From: Bactrocera neohumeralis
Lineage: Eukaryota > Arthropoda > Insecta > Diptera > Tephritidae
Assembly: GCF_024586455.1 (NCBI RefSeq)
Contig: NC_065923.1
Coordinates: 47,314,264 to 47,378,263 of the forward strand
DNA: 64,000 bases
Direction: 5' to 3'
In this document: positions 1 through 11,480 of the stretch, piece after piece
Layout of the letters: each line of letters opens with the position of its first letter
Numbering within the stretch: the first letter of the stretch is position 1
Translations under genes and position numbers: made by a program
The notes under the pieces: model-generated
Seen by the model: only the letters and a program-made list of their open reading frames with translations
Databases searched by the model: none
What the model was told of the DNA's origin: nothing

Positions 1-1100
1 GTATACCCCAAAACTGTTTTGTATATCCATTAACCTTTCTAGAATCTTCAGCATGAAGGAGATGACGCTTACAGATCAAAAATAATTTGCGTTATCATGT
101 GTTCTTCTAACTGGTTTTGGTAGAACCACCACATTAACTCTTTTCCAGCATCTCGGTATGTGGAATAATTGGATGCTGACTTTATTATATATTCAAGCCT
201 TGGTTGCTTTAGCTTCTGCATCTTTATGGGCATAATCCCGCCCAGGTACGCAGCTCTAAAGGGCATATAAATTCTTCTTCTTACTTACTATGCGGCCGGA
301 TTGGTCTGCTGTATTCGCAAGTAGTTCTGATTGTACACCCATTGCGGTTTGCTGATTACCAGGGAATTGCGCTTTCACGAGTTCCTCTAGAGTCCAAGCA
401 TCTTTCTTCGTCTTTAAATAAGATATACTGATATGTTGGCAATTCCTTAACCATCCAGGAGTGTAGAAACGTTCCTGCCTGGTTATATGCATAATAGATA
501 GCTTTATTGTAAATTTAGTCATGTAAGATCGACCACGGCGCTTCTGAAGAAATATACGTTTCGACTAACCCACTATGCAACCGTTTCGGAACAGTTATGA
601 GATAGTCACTAAATTCCAGTTGCATTTACTGCCTTCCTTTAATGCAATGGGAATGTGAATCTGAAATTTACTCCCTAATTAAAGAGCATAACAAAAGCTC
701 TCCACGGCAGAGGTATATTGATGTGCATTATTCACGACTAAAAATAGAGCAGAATTCATGGTCGTACAAATGCATTGAAGTAGAATGAAAGGACTGAATT
801 ACATATGTCTACCTACTATTCTGAATTCGTAAGCCAATTATAATTTCATTGTCATTTAATCCTACAAAACATATTTGTAAACCACTCAATACTTTTCCAC
901 TGAAAGATGCATTTTCCAACCAAGCAGCATCACAGCTTTAATATATAAACCTTAAACAAAACAAATTTTGGCATAATATTTCTAGTAAGAAGATGGTTTG
1001 AGAAATGGATTCTTTTGTACCGCTAACGTAGTCCTTTAACATACCACAGTCGGTTCGGAGCGGGATAGATACCGAGAGCTGAGAGAAAAAAGAAGCCGAA
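1..1100. other. AT-rich sequence without a recognised gene
   Basis: No convincing coding region. Near 246-258 is a single motif GTACGCAGCTCT like the inverted-repeat end of the TTAA-flanked element at 10670. CTTCTTCTTACTTAC at 271-285 resembles the minus-strand 3' tail of the LINE family at 4660, so decayed transposon ends are likely. The rest shows nothing recognisable. Confidence 0.5.
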
Positions 1101-1740
1101 ATGCCTCGCTTGACAAGCTGTGTACTGAAATTTCCGGCCGAGATATTCAATTACGGCGGCGACGATCTGATAAGGAGCATGCATCAGCATCTTTGTAGAA
1201 TATGGTCAGACGAAAGCATGCCCGACGATTGGAATTTAAGTGGTCTTTATCGTGGAATAAGCCTACTCAACATCGCATATAAAGTTCTATGGAGCATACT
1301 GTCTTAGAATTAAAGCCCACCGTCAACAAATTGTTTGGAACTTATCAGTGTGGCTTCAGACCTGGAAATCTACTACCGAGCAGAGTTTCACGTTGCGCCA
1401 AATCTTGGAAAATACCCTTGAAAAGAGGAACGACACACACCACTTCTTCGTCGTTTTCAAAGCTGTTTTTGACAGTATGAAAAGGGGCTGCTTTTATTCC
1501 GCGATATCTGAATTTGGTATCCCCGCAAAACTAATACGGCTGTGTACAGCAGCTGGCGTACGTCGATGCTATTGATATCATTCGCCTCAACACCCGCGCC
1601 GTTAGTTCTGCTTTCCCCAGACTGGGTAGGGAAGCGAAACAAAACGGTCTGGTATTGAACGAGGCCAAGACGAAATATCTCCTGTCATCAAACAAACAGT
1701 CGTCGCCAACGCCACCTGACTCCCCCTTCACTGTTGACAG
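1101..1740 (+). mobile_element. Non-LTR retrotransposon fragment (reverse transcriptase), broken
   Basis: Reading frames on the plus strand give AEIFNYGGDDLIRSMHQHL, IWSDESMPDDWNL, GTYQCGFRPGN, a THHFFVVFKAVFDS segment and SEFGIPAKLIRLC. These are successive parts of an APE-type LINE reverse transcriptase, in order but shifted between frames. A deletion removes most of the palm after FGIPAKLIRLC. The active-site box is altered to YVDA. It is the same family as the longer minus-strand copy at 4660-7620. Confidence 0.85.
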
Positions 1741-2089
1741 TCATAATAAAGATATGTTATTATTGATAGCGAAGTTAGGGATTCCTTAACTAATCTAAGG
1801 ACATGGTCAAGGACTTAAGCTCAAGGGCGTAGCGGAGTTTTTTTTTTATTGGAATGTATACTCACTTTTCTGTATCTAACTGGTCTCCGGAGTTTAAAAA
1901 ACAGAACGCCAACGTGATCAAAATTCAATAAAATTATTGCAGTTTATAAATGTGGATCGACTTCTAAAAAACTTTTTCGATTCTGCAAAAGTTCTGAATT
2001 CCTATGTACATAAGTAGAACCAATTGTAGGAGGTACTATAATAGATAGATGGAAAATATTTGAGGTTTTGGACTGCGACTTATGATCTA

Positions 2090-2870
2090 TGTGCCCTTTC
2101 CTATATCACATATGGTCACAAAGGTCCAGCGCTCTGAATAATTCCAGGAGCTTGCTGGGCGCGATTGAGGTGCACACGTAGATGGATTCTAGAACCTTGA
2201 GCCCGCTTCCACAAATTGCTAGATAATGTAGAATATAGTGTTCTGGAATTGCCTGTTCCATGTCGAAAACCGACAGTTTGCCGGCAGAAATTAAACACAT
2301 GTTGGACAAGTGTTTCTTGATCCTGTAGTGCACAGTACAGAGCGCGACAAGGAGACGAAATTTGTCTCGGGGTAGGTTGATCATATATCCCCACTGAAAT
2401 GCAAGATCGGGCTTCTTTGTCGGCCAGCTCTTTACCAGCTACCCATTTATGCCTCGGCACCCAGATCAGGTGTACACTCAAACTGATAGACGGTTCTGCC
2501 CTCCTTAACGATTTGACTTCATAAACGATGGTTTTTAGTGCCGCTTCATAAACTGAGATGGTTTTTTTTCTTCCCTTTGCCAAAACGCTTTGCTGTCATG
2601 AGCGGCATGGTAAATTTCGCTGTTTGTTTGATCACTAGATGCAGCGGTGTGAGCTCCACCATGACTTCATGTGCTGCAGTTAGGCAAATGCGCATTGTCC
2701 CTGAAGCGCAGACGCGGGCTAGTCTTTGCAACTTCGATAGTTGAAGGCCTATCAAAGCTTGCGTTGCCTTCGATGGTTAAGCAACCGCTTCATAAGTGGC
2801 ATTAGGCCTTACGATCATGGTATAAAACCAACTGATGTTGCTTGGCTTGCCGCCCCAGGAGCTATCGGCT
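2090..2870 (-). mobile_element. Non-LTR retrotransposon fragment with RNase H domain
   Basis: The minus strand encodes the end of a reverse transcriptase (GLQLSKLQRLARVCASGTMR, then ELTPLHLVIKQTAKF) followed by an RNase H stretch LIWVPRHKWVAGKELADKEA. W-V-P-x-H-x-x-V-A-G-x-E-x-A-D is the C-terminal RNase H motif found in I/Loa-type LINEs. Frameshifts split it after about residue 100. This is a different family from the LINE copies at 1101 and 4660. Adjacent sequence from 2871 to 3730 has no gene, only weak transposase-like scraps near 3340-3500. Confidence 0.75.
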
Positions 2871-3744
2871 AGACGTCAGGTATGATATAGATAAGGTTGT
2901 AAATGAATCGAGCAGAATTTTTAAGTCAACAGAATGGAGTAACATCTAAGAGCAACTGTAGAAGAACGTCAATCGTTTCAAGTGTATCTACTATGCAACT
3001 AAATCAACTAGATAAAAGATAGCCAAGCTTATAGCAAGCTCAGGAAAAACGAAAAATTAAAAGGACCAAGAATAATAATAAGAATTTACATAAGTACAAG
3101 TGTAAAATCTATATCTTCCTTTATTATATGAATCTTTACTCACATCAAATATTGAATTCTTTGACACCATAACCTATTAAACTATTAATAAATCGAGTGT
3201 GAGCCACTCGGTTTGACTAGTACAAATTTACTAAGAAAGTATTATCTCTACTTAACCGCATTCTATTACGATAGTGGGTGGCATGCGAATCGCGAATTTC
3301 CAATGAATTCGCGACGGAATTGTTGAAACTACTCTAGGAGTACGAGTATTGTGGGTGTCTACTTTCTCTGAGTGCTACCAAGCATTCAGTGAAAAACGGT
3401 GAAGTTATCGTTATTAAAATTTGTCTCATGTGAGTCGTCGACGATAATATCGAAAAAGTTAAAGAAGCAGTGCTTGAATAACGCATGTTGACATCAGAGA
3501 AATTGCATAGGATCACAACCTCTCTTGCTCATCTACTCAACCATTTAAGTTAATGTTTGGGTATATAGAGTGCGGATTCCACACTTACATATACCAAAAC
3601 ACGTGCCATCACATTTTACCCTGATTGAGACCCAAACGGAAAGAGAGTCGTCGCTTATTTGGCTCACTGAGGTCTTTTCTATTTTCGTACCTGAAAAATC
3701 CGCTTCGTGAAACGAATCATTAGCACATTGACATAATACAGCAT

Positions 3745-4573
3745 TTGTCCGGAAAGTAAAGGACTGAGTCGATTAAAAAAAATTTATTGAATCAATCGTC
3801 ACAATTCTTTAAAAATTTTCTAAATAGGCTCCTTCTGCGTCGATGCAGCGCTGATGGCGCGATTTCCAAGAATTGAAGGCGTCACGGAAGACATTTGGAG
3901 TCTTGAGAGCCGAGGTGCATGCTGCTTGGATCCCCTCTGTCATCTCGGAAGATTGCCTCTTTGTCTCGGGATCATACTCAAAGATCCATGACACGTCACA
4001 TGTGATTACGTGTTTCAAAAATAGGGGGACAGTTTCACACATGTTCAAACTTGTTTAGCACATTTCCACCGCCGCAATTTCTTGTCGTCAGTGAGTACTT
4101 TCGAAACAAAGTTATGAACCACAAATTTTGATAAATTTAACATCTGGGCAATTAAACGAATACTTAGTCTGTTTAATCGACGGTCTGAGTTCAAAACTTT
4201 GCGCACTCGAGTCACATTGTCGGTGTTTGTCGAAGTCGTAGGTCTCCCAGCACCGACTTCATGAGTGATCTTATCCGCCCTTCAAAAAGGCCTGGTGCCA
4301 CCAAAATACACCACTTCTTGCTAAGGCAACATCTGGGTAAGCCTGCTTGGTCATATCAAACGTGTCTGTCGCAGATTTACCGAGTTTCACGCAGAATTTA
4401 ACCGCGTACCTCTGCTCTAACGAACGCAGAATTTTCGGCTTGCACCACTCACAGAAACACGTAGCACGAAAATGTTTGTCCTGATTATCCAGGCGCTCGT
4501 TCGATAGCTAGGAACGCCCTCTACCGAATCCAGTCGGAGCGCCCTCGCTAGTCCTATTACTTTCCGGACAATT
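3745..4573 (-). mobile_element. Mariner-type transposon, internally deleted
   Basis: Imperfect terminal inverted repeats TTGTCCGGAAAGTA at both ends (left near 3745, right near 4573). The transposase reads on the minus strand: an N-terminal HTH region around 4100-4400 (HEVGAGRPTTSTNTDNVTRV, LNLSKFVVHNFVSKVL), the first catalytic block (DVSWIFEYDPETK) and the C terminus (SWKSRHQRCIDAEGAYLENF). About 830 bp instead of about 1.3 kb: the segment with the second and third catalytic Asp is missing. Non-autonomous relic. Confidence 0.85.
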
Positions 4574-4659
4574 CCTGAATGTATAAATAAAAATCGCCAC
4601 ACAAACTTTTGTCGTCGTAAGCAAAGTGTCTGCCAGACACACACTAATTCAAATTCGAG

Positions 4660-7620
4660 GAGCAAACTTCTTCTTCCTCTTTACTGGTTACTGCTTACGC
4701 GATAATCTTTTCGCTACGTGGAATTGGATATTCCAAGCGAAGCCAGGTCCTTCTCCACCTAGTACTTCCAACGGAGTGCAGGTCTTCCTCTTCCTCTGCT
4801 TCCCTTGGCGGATACTGCGTCGAATACTTTCAGAGCTGGAGTGTCTTCGTCCAATCGGACGAAATGACGTAGCCGCTGTTTCTTAATTCGCTGAACTATG
4901 TCAATGTCGTCATATATCTCATACAGCTCATCGTTCCATCGAACGTGCCCAACGCGCAAAGGACCATAAGTCTTTTGCAGAACCTTTCTCTCGAAAACTC
5001 GCAACGTCGACTCAAGTTGTTGTCATCATCCAAGCCTCTGCCCTTATAGCAGGACGGGGATGATGAGTGACTTATAGAGTTTGATTTTCGTTTGTCGAGA
5101 GAGGACTTTACTTCTCAATTGCCTACTCACTCCGAAGTAGCACCTATTGGCAAGAGTTATCCTGCGTTGGATTTCCAGGCTAACATTGTTGGTGGTGTTT
5201 ATGCTGGTTCCCATATATACGAAACTATCTACAACTTCAAAGTAATGACTGTCAACAGTGCTTTGCTTCCTTGTCCAGTCTGGAGAAAGCAGAACTAACG
5301 GCGCGGGTATTGAAGCCGATGATATTGATATGGCCAGCAGCTGTACACTCTTACTAAAGATTGTACCTGCTCGATTAAGTTCTGCTCGAATTATTTTCTC
5401 CAGCAGCAGGTTGAAGAAGTCGCACGATAGGGAATCGCCTTGTCTGAAACCTCGTTTGGTATCGAACGGCTCGGAGAGGTCGTTCCCGATCCTAACGGAG
5501 CTTTTGATGTTGCTCAACGTCAGTTTACACAGCCGTATTAGTTTTGCGGGGATACCAAATTCAGACATCACGACATAAAGACAGCTCGTTTTCGTGCTGT
5601 CAATAGCAACATTTAGACCGACGAAGAGGTGATGTGTGTCGATTCTCTTTTCGCGGGTCTTTTCCATGGTTTGGCTTATGATAAATATGGTGGTCAGTTG
5701 TTGAGTTTCCAGGTCTGAAGCCACACTGCTAAGGTCCAATCAGTTTGTTGACGGTGGGCTTTAATCTTTCACACAATACCTTATATGCGATCTTAAGGAG
5801 GCTTATCCCGCGGTAGTTGGCGCAAATTGTGGGGTCCCCTTTCTGTGGATTGGGCAGAGCACATTTAAATTCCAATCGTTGGGCATGCTTTCGTCCGACC
5901 ATATTTTACAAAGAAGCTGATGCATGCTCCCTATTAGTTCTTCGCCGCCGTGTTTGAATAGCTCGGCCGGCAATCCATCGGCCAACGCCGCTATGTTGTT
6001 CTCCAGACGGGTGATTGCTATTCGAATTTCTTTATGGTCGGGCAATGGAACGTCTGCTACATCGTCATCGTTCGGGGAATCGGGTTCGCCTTCTCCTGGC
6101 GTGCTACTTTCACTGCCATTCAGCAGGCTGGAGAAGTGTTCCCTCCATAATTTAAGTATGCTCTGAGCATCGGTCACTAGATCACCTTTTGGGGGTTCTA
6201 CAAGAGTATACTCCGGTCTTGAAACCTTCTATATGTCTCCGCATCTTTTCGTGGAATTTTCGAGCATAACCCCTGTCGGTCAGCTTATCAAGCTCTTCAT
6301 ACTCACGCATTTCGGCCTCTTTCTTTTTCTGTCTGCAAATGCGTCTCGCTTCCCTCTTCAACTCTCGATATCTATCCCATCCCGCACGTGTTGTAGTCGA
6401 TCGTAATGTTGCATGGCACTCCTCGTCGTACCAGCCGTTTGTATTTGTTGTATTTTCCGAAAACCAATGGTATCGGTTGCAGCTGTACCTAAGGAGTTTG
6501 AAATGCCGTCCCACAGTTCCCTTACACCGAGTTGTTGACGAGTGCTCTCAGAGAGCAGGAGTGCAAGTCGAGTAGAAATCGTTCGGCTATCTGTTGTGAT
6601 TACAGCTTCTCGACGTCGAACCTTCCTTGTGTTTGTTGGCGTGTGGTTTTTGCTGCACAGATTCGGGTGCGAATCTTGGCTGCAACAAGATAGTGGTCCG
6701 AGTCGATGTTAGCACCTCGGATCGCACGCATATCTAAAACACTGGAGACCTGTCTTCCGTCTATCACAACATGATCGATCTGGTTGGTGGTTTTTCGATA
6801 CAGAGACAGCCAGGTGGCTTGATGAATTTTTTTATGCTGGAATCTAGTACTATAGATAACCATATTTCGGGCCCCGGCGAAGTCGATCAGCCTCAACCCA
6901 ATTGGGGACGTAGTGCCAAAAATACCTTCTTTGCTTACCCTAGCGTTAAAGTCGCCAAGCACGATTTTGATATCGTGGCGGGGCAGCTCTCATAAGCGTG
7001 CTCCAAGCGCTCATAAAAGGCTTCTCTGGTCACATCGTCCTTCTCTTCATTCGGCACGTGGCGCAGATCAGTGATATGTTGAAGCACTCGCTTTGATGCG
7101 GATTGTGGCTAGACGTTCATTCACCGCAGTGAATGATAGTACTCGGCGATGGAGTCTCTCTCCCACCACGAATCCAACACCAAACTTGCGCTCCTTTATA
7201 TGGCCACTGTAGTAAATGTCACAAGGACCTACTCGTCTCAGTTCTTGTTCTGTCCATCGCATTTCTTGGATGGCGGTGACCAGCTGGGCAGCTCGTCTTC
7301 CCAATTAAAAAACCGGACATTCCAGGTGCATGCCCTCAAATCGTAGTCCTTAATTCGTTTGTCATGGTCGTCATGAAAAGGGGGGTCACTCATTCGAGGC
7401 TTGTTGTACTTTTTCATTGGGTGCGTTTTTTTACGTGGCGGGTCTTAGACTACCCAGAGCATATTTGGCCAAAGACCGGAAGTCGTGAGCTGCTTGAGCC
7501 ATATGTAAAAGAATCGTTTCTGGCCACTCCCAAGTGAATGGCGATCAGAGAACTTTCCTCACTTGTGTGAACTTCTACACATGACTCCATCCTCCTCCGC
7601 AAACTTCACTGAACTGAAAA
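4660..7620 (-). mobile_element. Near full-length APE-type non-LTR retrotransposon, inactivated
   Basis: On the minus strand: endonuclease pieces around 7304-6600 (RRAAQLVTAIQEMRWTEQEL, MLGDFNARVSKEGIFG, HQATWLSLYRKTTNQIDHVV, NIDSDHYLVAAKIRTR), then reverse transcriptase (6514-5044) with PAELFKHGGEELIGSM, SEFGIPAKLIRLCKLTLSN, GFRQGDSLSCDFFNLLLEK and SLEIQRRITLANRCYFGVS. The C-terminal part (RVFERKVLQKTYGPLRVG, QRIKKQRLRHFVRLDEDTP) ends near 4700 with a CTT-rich tail. The GDFNA and SDH endonuclease motifs survive. Where the Y-A-D-D catalytic box should follow VQLLA, bases are missing and the frame changes, so the reverse transcriptase is dead. No RNase H is seen, which fits an RTE-like clade, though that assignment is tentative. 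Confidence 0.9.
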
Positions 7621-7784
7621 AAGGTTAAACCAATCTCCAAAAAAATATTTATAGAGTTGGTTTATTTGGGGAGGTTTAAAAAACCCAGTGCCGGTCAAAT
7701 TTGATCTTGTGTGCATTTGTGCAACGATTCACAAACAAACGTAATCTAAAACTGATACTAAACATATGATTCTTCTTCTTACAG

Positions 7785-7976
7785 AGCGCCGACGTTTTTG
7801 GTCGCAATATTGTCATTATGGTGTGGCAACGCTGTGTTGGCTTCGAACACAATCAAGGCTTGGGCGGCACCGAAGTTAATCTGGATAAAATAAATGCAGC
7901 ACAACGCATAGGCGGCTGGTATCCACTTTTTCCGATGCATTCATTAGGCGGCTCCGATTCGGATAATTCTCCTTGA
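7785..7976 (+). CDS. Last coding exon of a RIM/Fife-type C2-domain protein
   Basis: A 192-nt block that follows a strong acceptor (TTCTTCTTACAG) and is open to a TGA at 7974-7976. It encodes 63 residues including SADVFGRNIVIMVWQR, then GLGGTEVNLDKI and RIGGWYPLFPMHSLGG. The order V-x-V-W, G-G/V-x-E/Q-x-x-L and I-G-W-Y-x-L-F-P-x-x-S-L matches the last strands and tail of the C2B domain in RIM active-zone proteins, as I recall them. Codon use and GC content stand out from the flanks. In insects the candidates are Rim and the related Fife; I cannot separate them from 63 residues. No upstream exon was recognised in 1-7784, so the gene would extend left of the window. Confidence 0.65.
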   Translation, partial: SADVFGRNIVIMVWQRCVGFEHNQGLGGTEVNLDKINAAQRIGGWYPLFPMHSLGGSDSDNSP

Positions 7977-8018
7977 CCGATCACGCGCATACAAATACGA
8001 AGTACACAAACTAATACA

Positions 8019-8726
8019 ATGAACAATAAAATCGACACCACAAATATGAATCAAAATACAATAAATACAACAAAACGAATTATAAGAATTACAACAAAAA
8101 CACCAATTAGTAAACCACGCTACAATAAGCAAAATACTATTTATATTAATGATTATTATAATGATAATACAAGTAATGATTACAATAATGTTAATGGATG
8201 TTATGATTATAGTAATGGTAATGTCAGTAATGATGGCAATAATGGTAATGCAAGTAATGAATACAGTACTGGTAATGCCAGTAATGATTATAATAATGAT
8301 AATAATGCAAATAATAAACGCAGTAATGATAATACAAATAATGAATACAATAATGGTAATGCAAGTAATGATTATAGTAATGGTAATGCCAGTAATGATT
8401 ATAGTAATGTTAATGCCAGTAATGATTGCAATAATGTTAATGCAAGTAATGATTATAGTAATGGTAATGCCAGTAATTATTGCAATAATGTTAATGCAAG
8501 TAATGATTATAGTAATGTTAATGCCAGTAATGATTGCAATAATAGTAATGCAAATAATGATTATAATAATTTATGTAGCGCAAAGGCTCAATTACAAATT
8601 ATTAGATTTAAATTGCAAATAATGGCAACTATGGAATTATTACAATTACAACAAACTATTATAGATAAGCAAAAACAATTAAGAATGGTTGCGGAGCGGT
8701 TTGTAGAAGTCCCAAGGGCTTCTTAA
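8019..8726 (+). CDS. Asn-rich ORF built on a 27-bp minisatellite (uncharacterised)
   Basis: A 235-codon ORF starting 40 bp after the C2-domain stop codon. It is Thr/Asn-rich at first and then consists of nine-residue units such as SNDYSNGNA, SNDYSNVNA and SNDCNNVNA. The last about 50 codons are different: a Gln/Leu-rich, helix-like tail (LQIMATMELLQLQQTIID) ending VEVPRAS. Because 27 is a multiple of three, a second frame of the array is also open (Met/Ile/Val-rich), so openness alone is not evidence of translation. It may simply be 3' UTR sequence of the upstream gene. I do not recognise the protein. Confidence 0.3.
   Translation: MNNKIDTTNMNQNTINTTKRIIRITTKTPISKPRYNKQNTIYINDYYNDNTSNDYNNVNGCYDYSNGNVSNDGNNGNASNEYSTGNASNDYNNDNNANNKRSNDNTNNEYNNGNASNDYSNGNASNDYSNVNASNDCNNVNASNDYSNGNASNYCNNVNASNDYSNVNASNDCNNSNANNDYNNLCSAKAQLQIIRFKLQIMATMELLQLQQTIIDKQKQLRMVAERFVEVPRAS
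8155..8575 (+). repeat. 27-bp (9-codon) minisatellite
   Basis: Degenerate tandem array whose clearest units run from about 8340 to 8550, built on AGTAATGATTATAGTAATGG followed by TAATGCC. Variation is concentrated at a few sites (GGT/GTT, TAT/TGC), which gives higher-order alternation between Tyr- and Cys-containing units. There is an underlying 9-bp period (AATGATTAT/AGTAATGGT/AATGCCAGT). Confidence 0.85.
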
Positions 8727-10260
8727 AGGCTTGAAAAGTGAAAACCAAACTGTTTTGGAAAGTATTACTAAATACAAGTATAACAACAATAAAAATTCAC
8801 ATTTTACCAAAAGAGCTTATATGGATACTATTCTTAAGAATTTGTTGCAAACTAAAAACACCATAACAAACACTTACACAAACACGAAGATATGTTTACA
8901 TGCATGTATGCTCTTATCATAGGTGGAAGAGGTGGTGAGGAAATGTTAGTTACTATTTACAAAGCAATGAATAAAGAATTCGAAGGAGAAGGAGAGGAAG
9001 TGAAAAGAAACAGCTTTTTTATATACACACATATACAAGTACTTATATACTGCTAATATAAAGATCGGGTCAGAAATATATATATTTTATTTTTGTAATT
9101 TTATTTCCGTCTCTAACAACAAAGAAAAACAAATTTAGTACTACACCTACACATATATAACTAAGTGAATAGTCAGTTATGGTTACATATGAACGTGTTT
9201 GTTGACTAAAATACAAGTGAAAAGTTAAAATAAATTATTAAAATATATAGAAAAAATTTCAATAAAAGAAAATCAGGAATGTTGCGTACCTTAGTAGCAC
9301 GGAAGCACTGAACACTGCAGTACAATTAAACTTAACCGAAACACCAGCGCGTCAGCACCAAAAGAACACGCCTAACACCGCTTGCATTACACACACCCAT
9401 ATATACATATATACAAACAGTATATCAAATATATAGGTATATATGAGTAAATTTACAAATTTGTTGCTGCTTAAATGTTGTGAAAGAAACAAACCAATTA
9501 AAGTTGTTGGGCCAGCAGAAAGGTATTATATCAGGCCAAAGCGTGTTTAGAAGGCAGCGCGGCCTACTTTTAGGCGCACAAGCTGCATTAATACTCCATA
9601 TACACATATCCATTTACACTCAGACTACAGCTATACACCCACAAGTATACAAAAACACACACTACTTATTGTTGTTGCAGCATTTTAGTGGCTATCACCA
9701 TATCAAACGGGAGTTTGCGGGGGCAAAGTTGTTAAATTGCATTGAAATCGTTGTGAAATGTTGTTTCAGAGCTTACCTATGCACACAATTTACAAAGCTA
9801 CACTTTTAAAAAGAAAATATGTTGTATTTTAAATAGCAAAAATTATATAAACAATTATACGTAAGAATAAGCAAAATAAATTAAATGTTAAGATGTGATG
9901 TTACAAATAATTATATATCAGAAGAAAAGCAGAAAATTTCTGATTTTGAGTTTCAAGTTTGTTTTTTTTTTTTTATTTTATTTAAGTATGAGCTGTCAAT
10001 AAATTTACAGACAGACTAGAAAATTAAAAGAATTGGCCACTTAGGCCTTCGTCCCATCAATTTTATTTTCTTATTAGTAATCGTACTCAAAGCGGTACCA
10101 CTTTTATGTATATTAGAAAACAGTTTACTCGATTTGAGTCGTCAACTTAATCAATATATTTTATTTCGTATACTAACTAAATGTTTTATTTGCAAAATTC
10201 AAAAGTTATCTGATATAATGATTACTCACTGTATAAGCTATAAATACCAGCGAGCATATT
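8727..10260. other. AT-rich 3' flank of the C2-domain gene
   Basis: No recognised coding sequence. Several AATAAA-type signals, short TATACA-rich stretches near 9380-9440 and a poly(T) run near 9963-9975 are present. Plausibly 3' UTR and downstream sequence of the C2-domain gene. Confidence 0.4.
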
Positions 10261-10286
10261 ACAAAAAAAAAATTTGGACTCAAGAG

Positions 10287-11480
10287 TGATTCATATTTCA
10301 AATTTAATAATGTTAGACGCGGCTACGTTTCAGAGTCCGTTGAGTCCAATTTTCAATAACTCGTTCGATGATGTTTTCATCCAAGGACAGAATCGAAGCG
10401 GGATCCGCATAGACTTTAGAAGTATTCTCTCAATAAATCGATTGATTGATGTGACATCTGGGAAATAGCGCCGAGATCACGAGCATCAATTTCAAGCATC
10501 AAATAGTCGGTTATCATGGCGTGATAACGGTCGCCATTAACGGTTACGTTCTCACCGGCATCATTTCTGAAAAAATAGGTACCGATGATTCCAGCGACTC
10601 ACAAACCGTTGTTTCGAGCGGCCTCAGTTCTTATACATACAAGCTGTATTTTGCACGCATTCAGTTTAAAGGTTGGTACGCAGCTCTCAAGTAATTGCTC
10701 AAGAAAAAAAATACATTATTTCTCAAGTAATTTTGGCAGCTGGTTACGCATTGTGAATGATCTACATTAGAAGAGCAAGAGAGAATAAACAAAGAAAACA
10801 AACTTTGTGCGTAATATGTATGTGTGTATGTATATGGTAACATAAATATTTTCATTGAGATTTAAGAAATGTTGTTGATGATTGGTAGGTTTTATACAAC
10901 ATTTCAAAATGGAATATACTTCATAATAATGATTTCAACTAATTTAGGATGAATTTGACGATTACTTCGAATTTCCTTCAAGAAACAATTGTTGATTTGA
11001 TCTTTCTTCGCAAAACAAGGTTTGCCATATTCACATTTTACTGAAAAAAGTATCAAGAATTGGTACTAGATTTCTTGAGAGCTGCGTACTAGCACAAGTA
11101 AGTTTGTCGCAGGAAAGTATCTTGACCGTTTCTTAAGCGTTTTTTTATATGAAGTTTTTACGTTTCTTGAGAGCTGCGTACTAAGCTTAAGATCTCAAAG
11201 TCAAATGTGTCAAGTCACTCCCTACGTCAGTGCGAGCTGCTGCGAACGGCGTCGAATCGACTCTTCACGGTCTTCGTGTTCACTTTCAACTACGGCTGCC
11301 ATATTTTCTTCACTGCTTGCTGGACATGATCTATTCGGTCGAATATTATCCAGTAATGAATGTAGGGTCTCAAGATGGGTGATTTAGTTGCGAATAGTAC
11401 ACTCTGTAGATCTATTATGTTGGCCATAAGTTAAGCGAAGCGCACGAAACACATTCTATACAGAACGGGAATTGTCGTAA
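10287..11480 (-). mobile_element. DUF4817-type (IS630/Tc1-mariner superfamily) transposon relic
   Basis: Co-linear with the element at 19069-20110. The minus-strand translation gives degenerate pieces of an insect transposase of the DUF4817 group: an N-terminal part around 11210-11400 (SIRRRSQQLALT-type HTH) and a central part around 10450-10600 (NVTVNGDRYHAMI-type block). It is interrupted by a TTAA-flanked insertion at 10670-11186. Many stops; not functional. Confidence 0.75.
10670..11186. mobile_element. TTAA-flanked MITE nested in the DUF4817-type element
   Basis: Both ends carry GTACGCAGCTCTCAAG in inverted orientation (10675-10690 and about 11167-11182), immediately inside TTAA at 10666-10669 and 11187-11190. 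Removing the insertion and one TTAA restores alignment to the uninterrupted paralogue near 19847, so insertion with TTAA duplication is well supported. A second copy of the right end occurs at about 11072-11092, suggesting an internal duplication. No ORF of note. TTAA targets are typical of piggyBac-type elements. Confidence 0.8.

Noticed and set aside
3334..3560. Mariner-like HTH piece (ENIEKVKEAVLE-type) near 3430-3480
   Set aside because: Only a dozen residues match and both sides are unreadable; too short to call an element.
8149..8622. Met/Ile/Val-rich frame of 157 codons
   Set aside because: Shadow frame of the 27-bp minisatellite; it stays open only because the unit length is a multiple of three.
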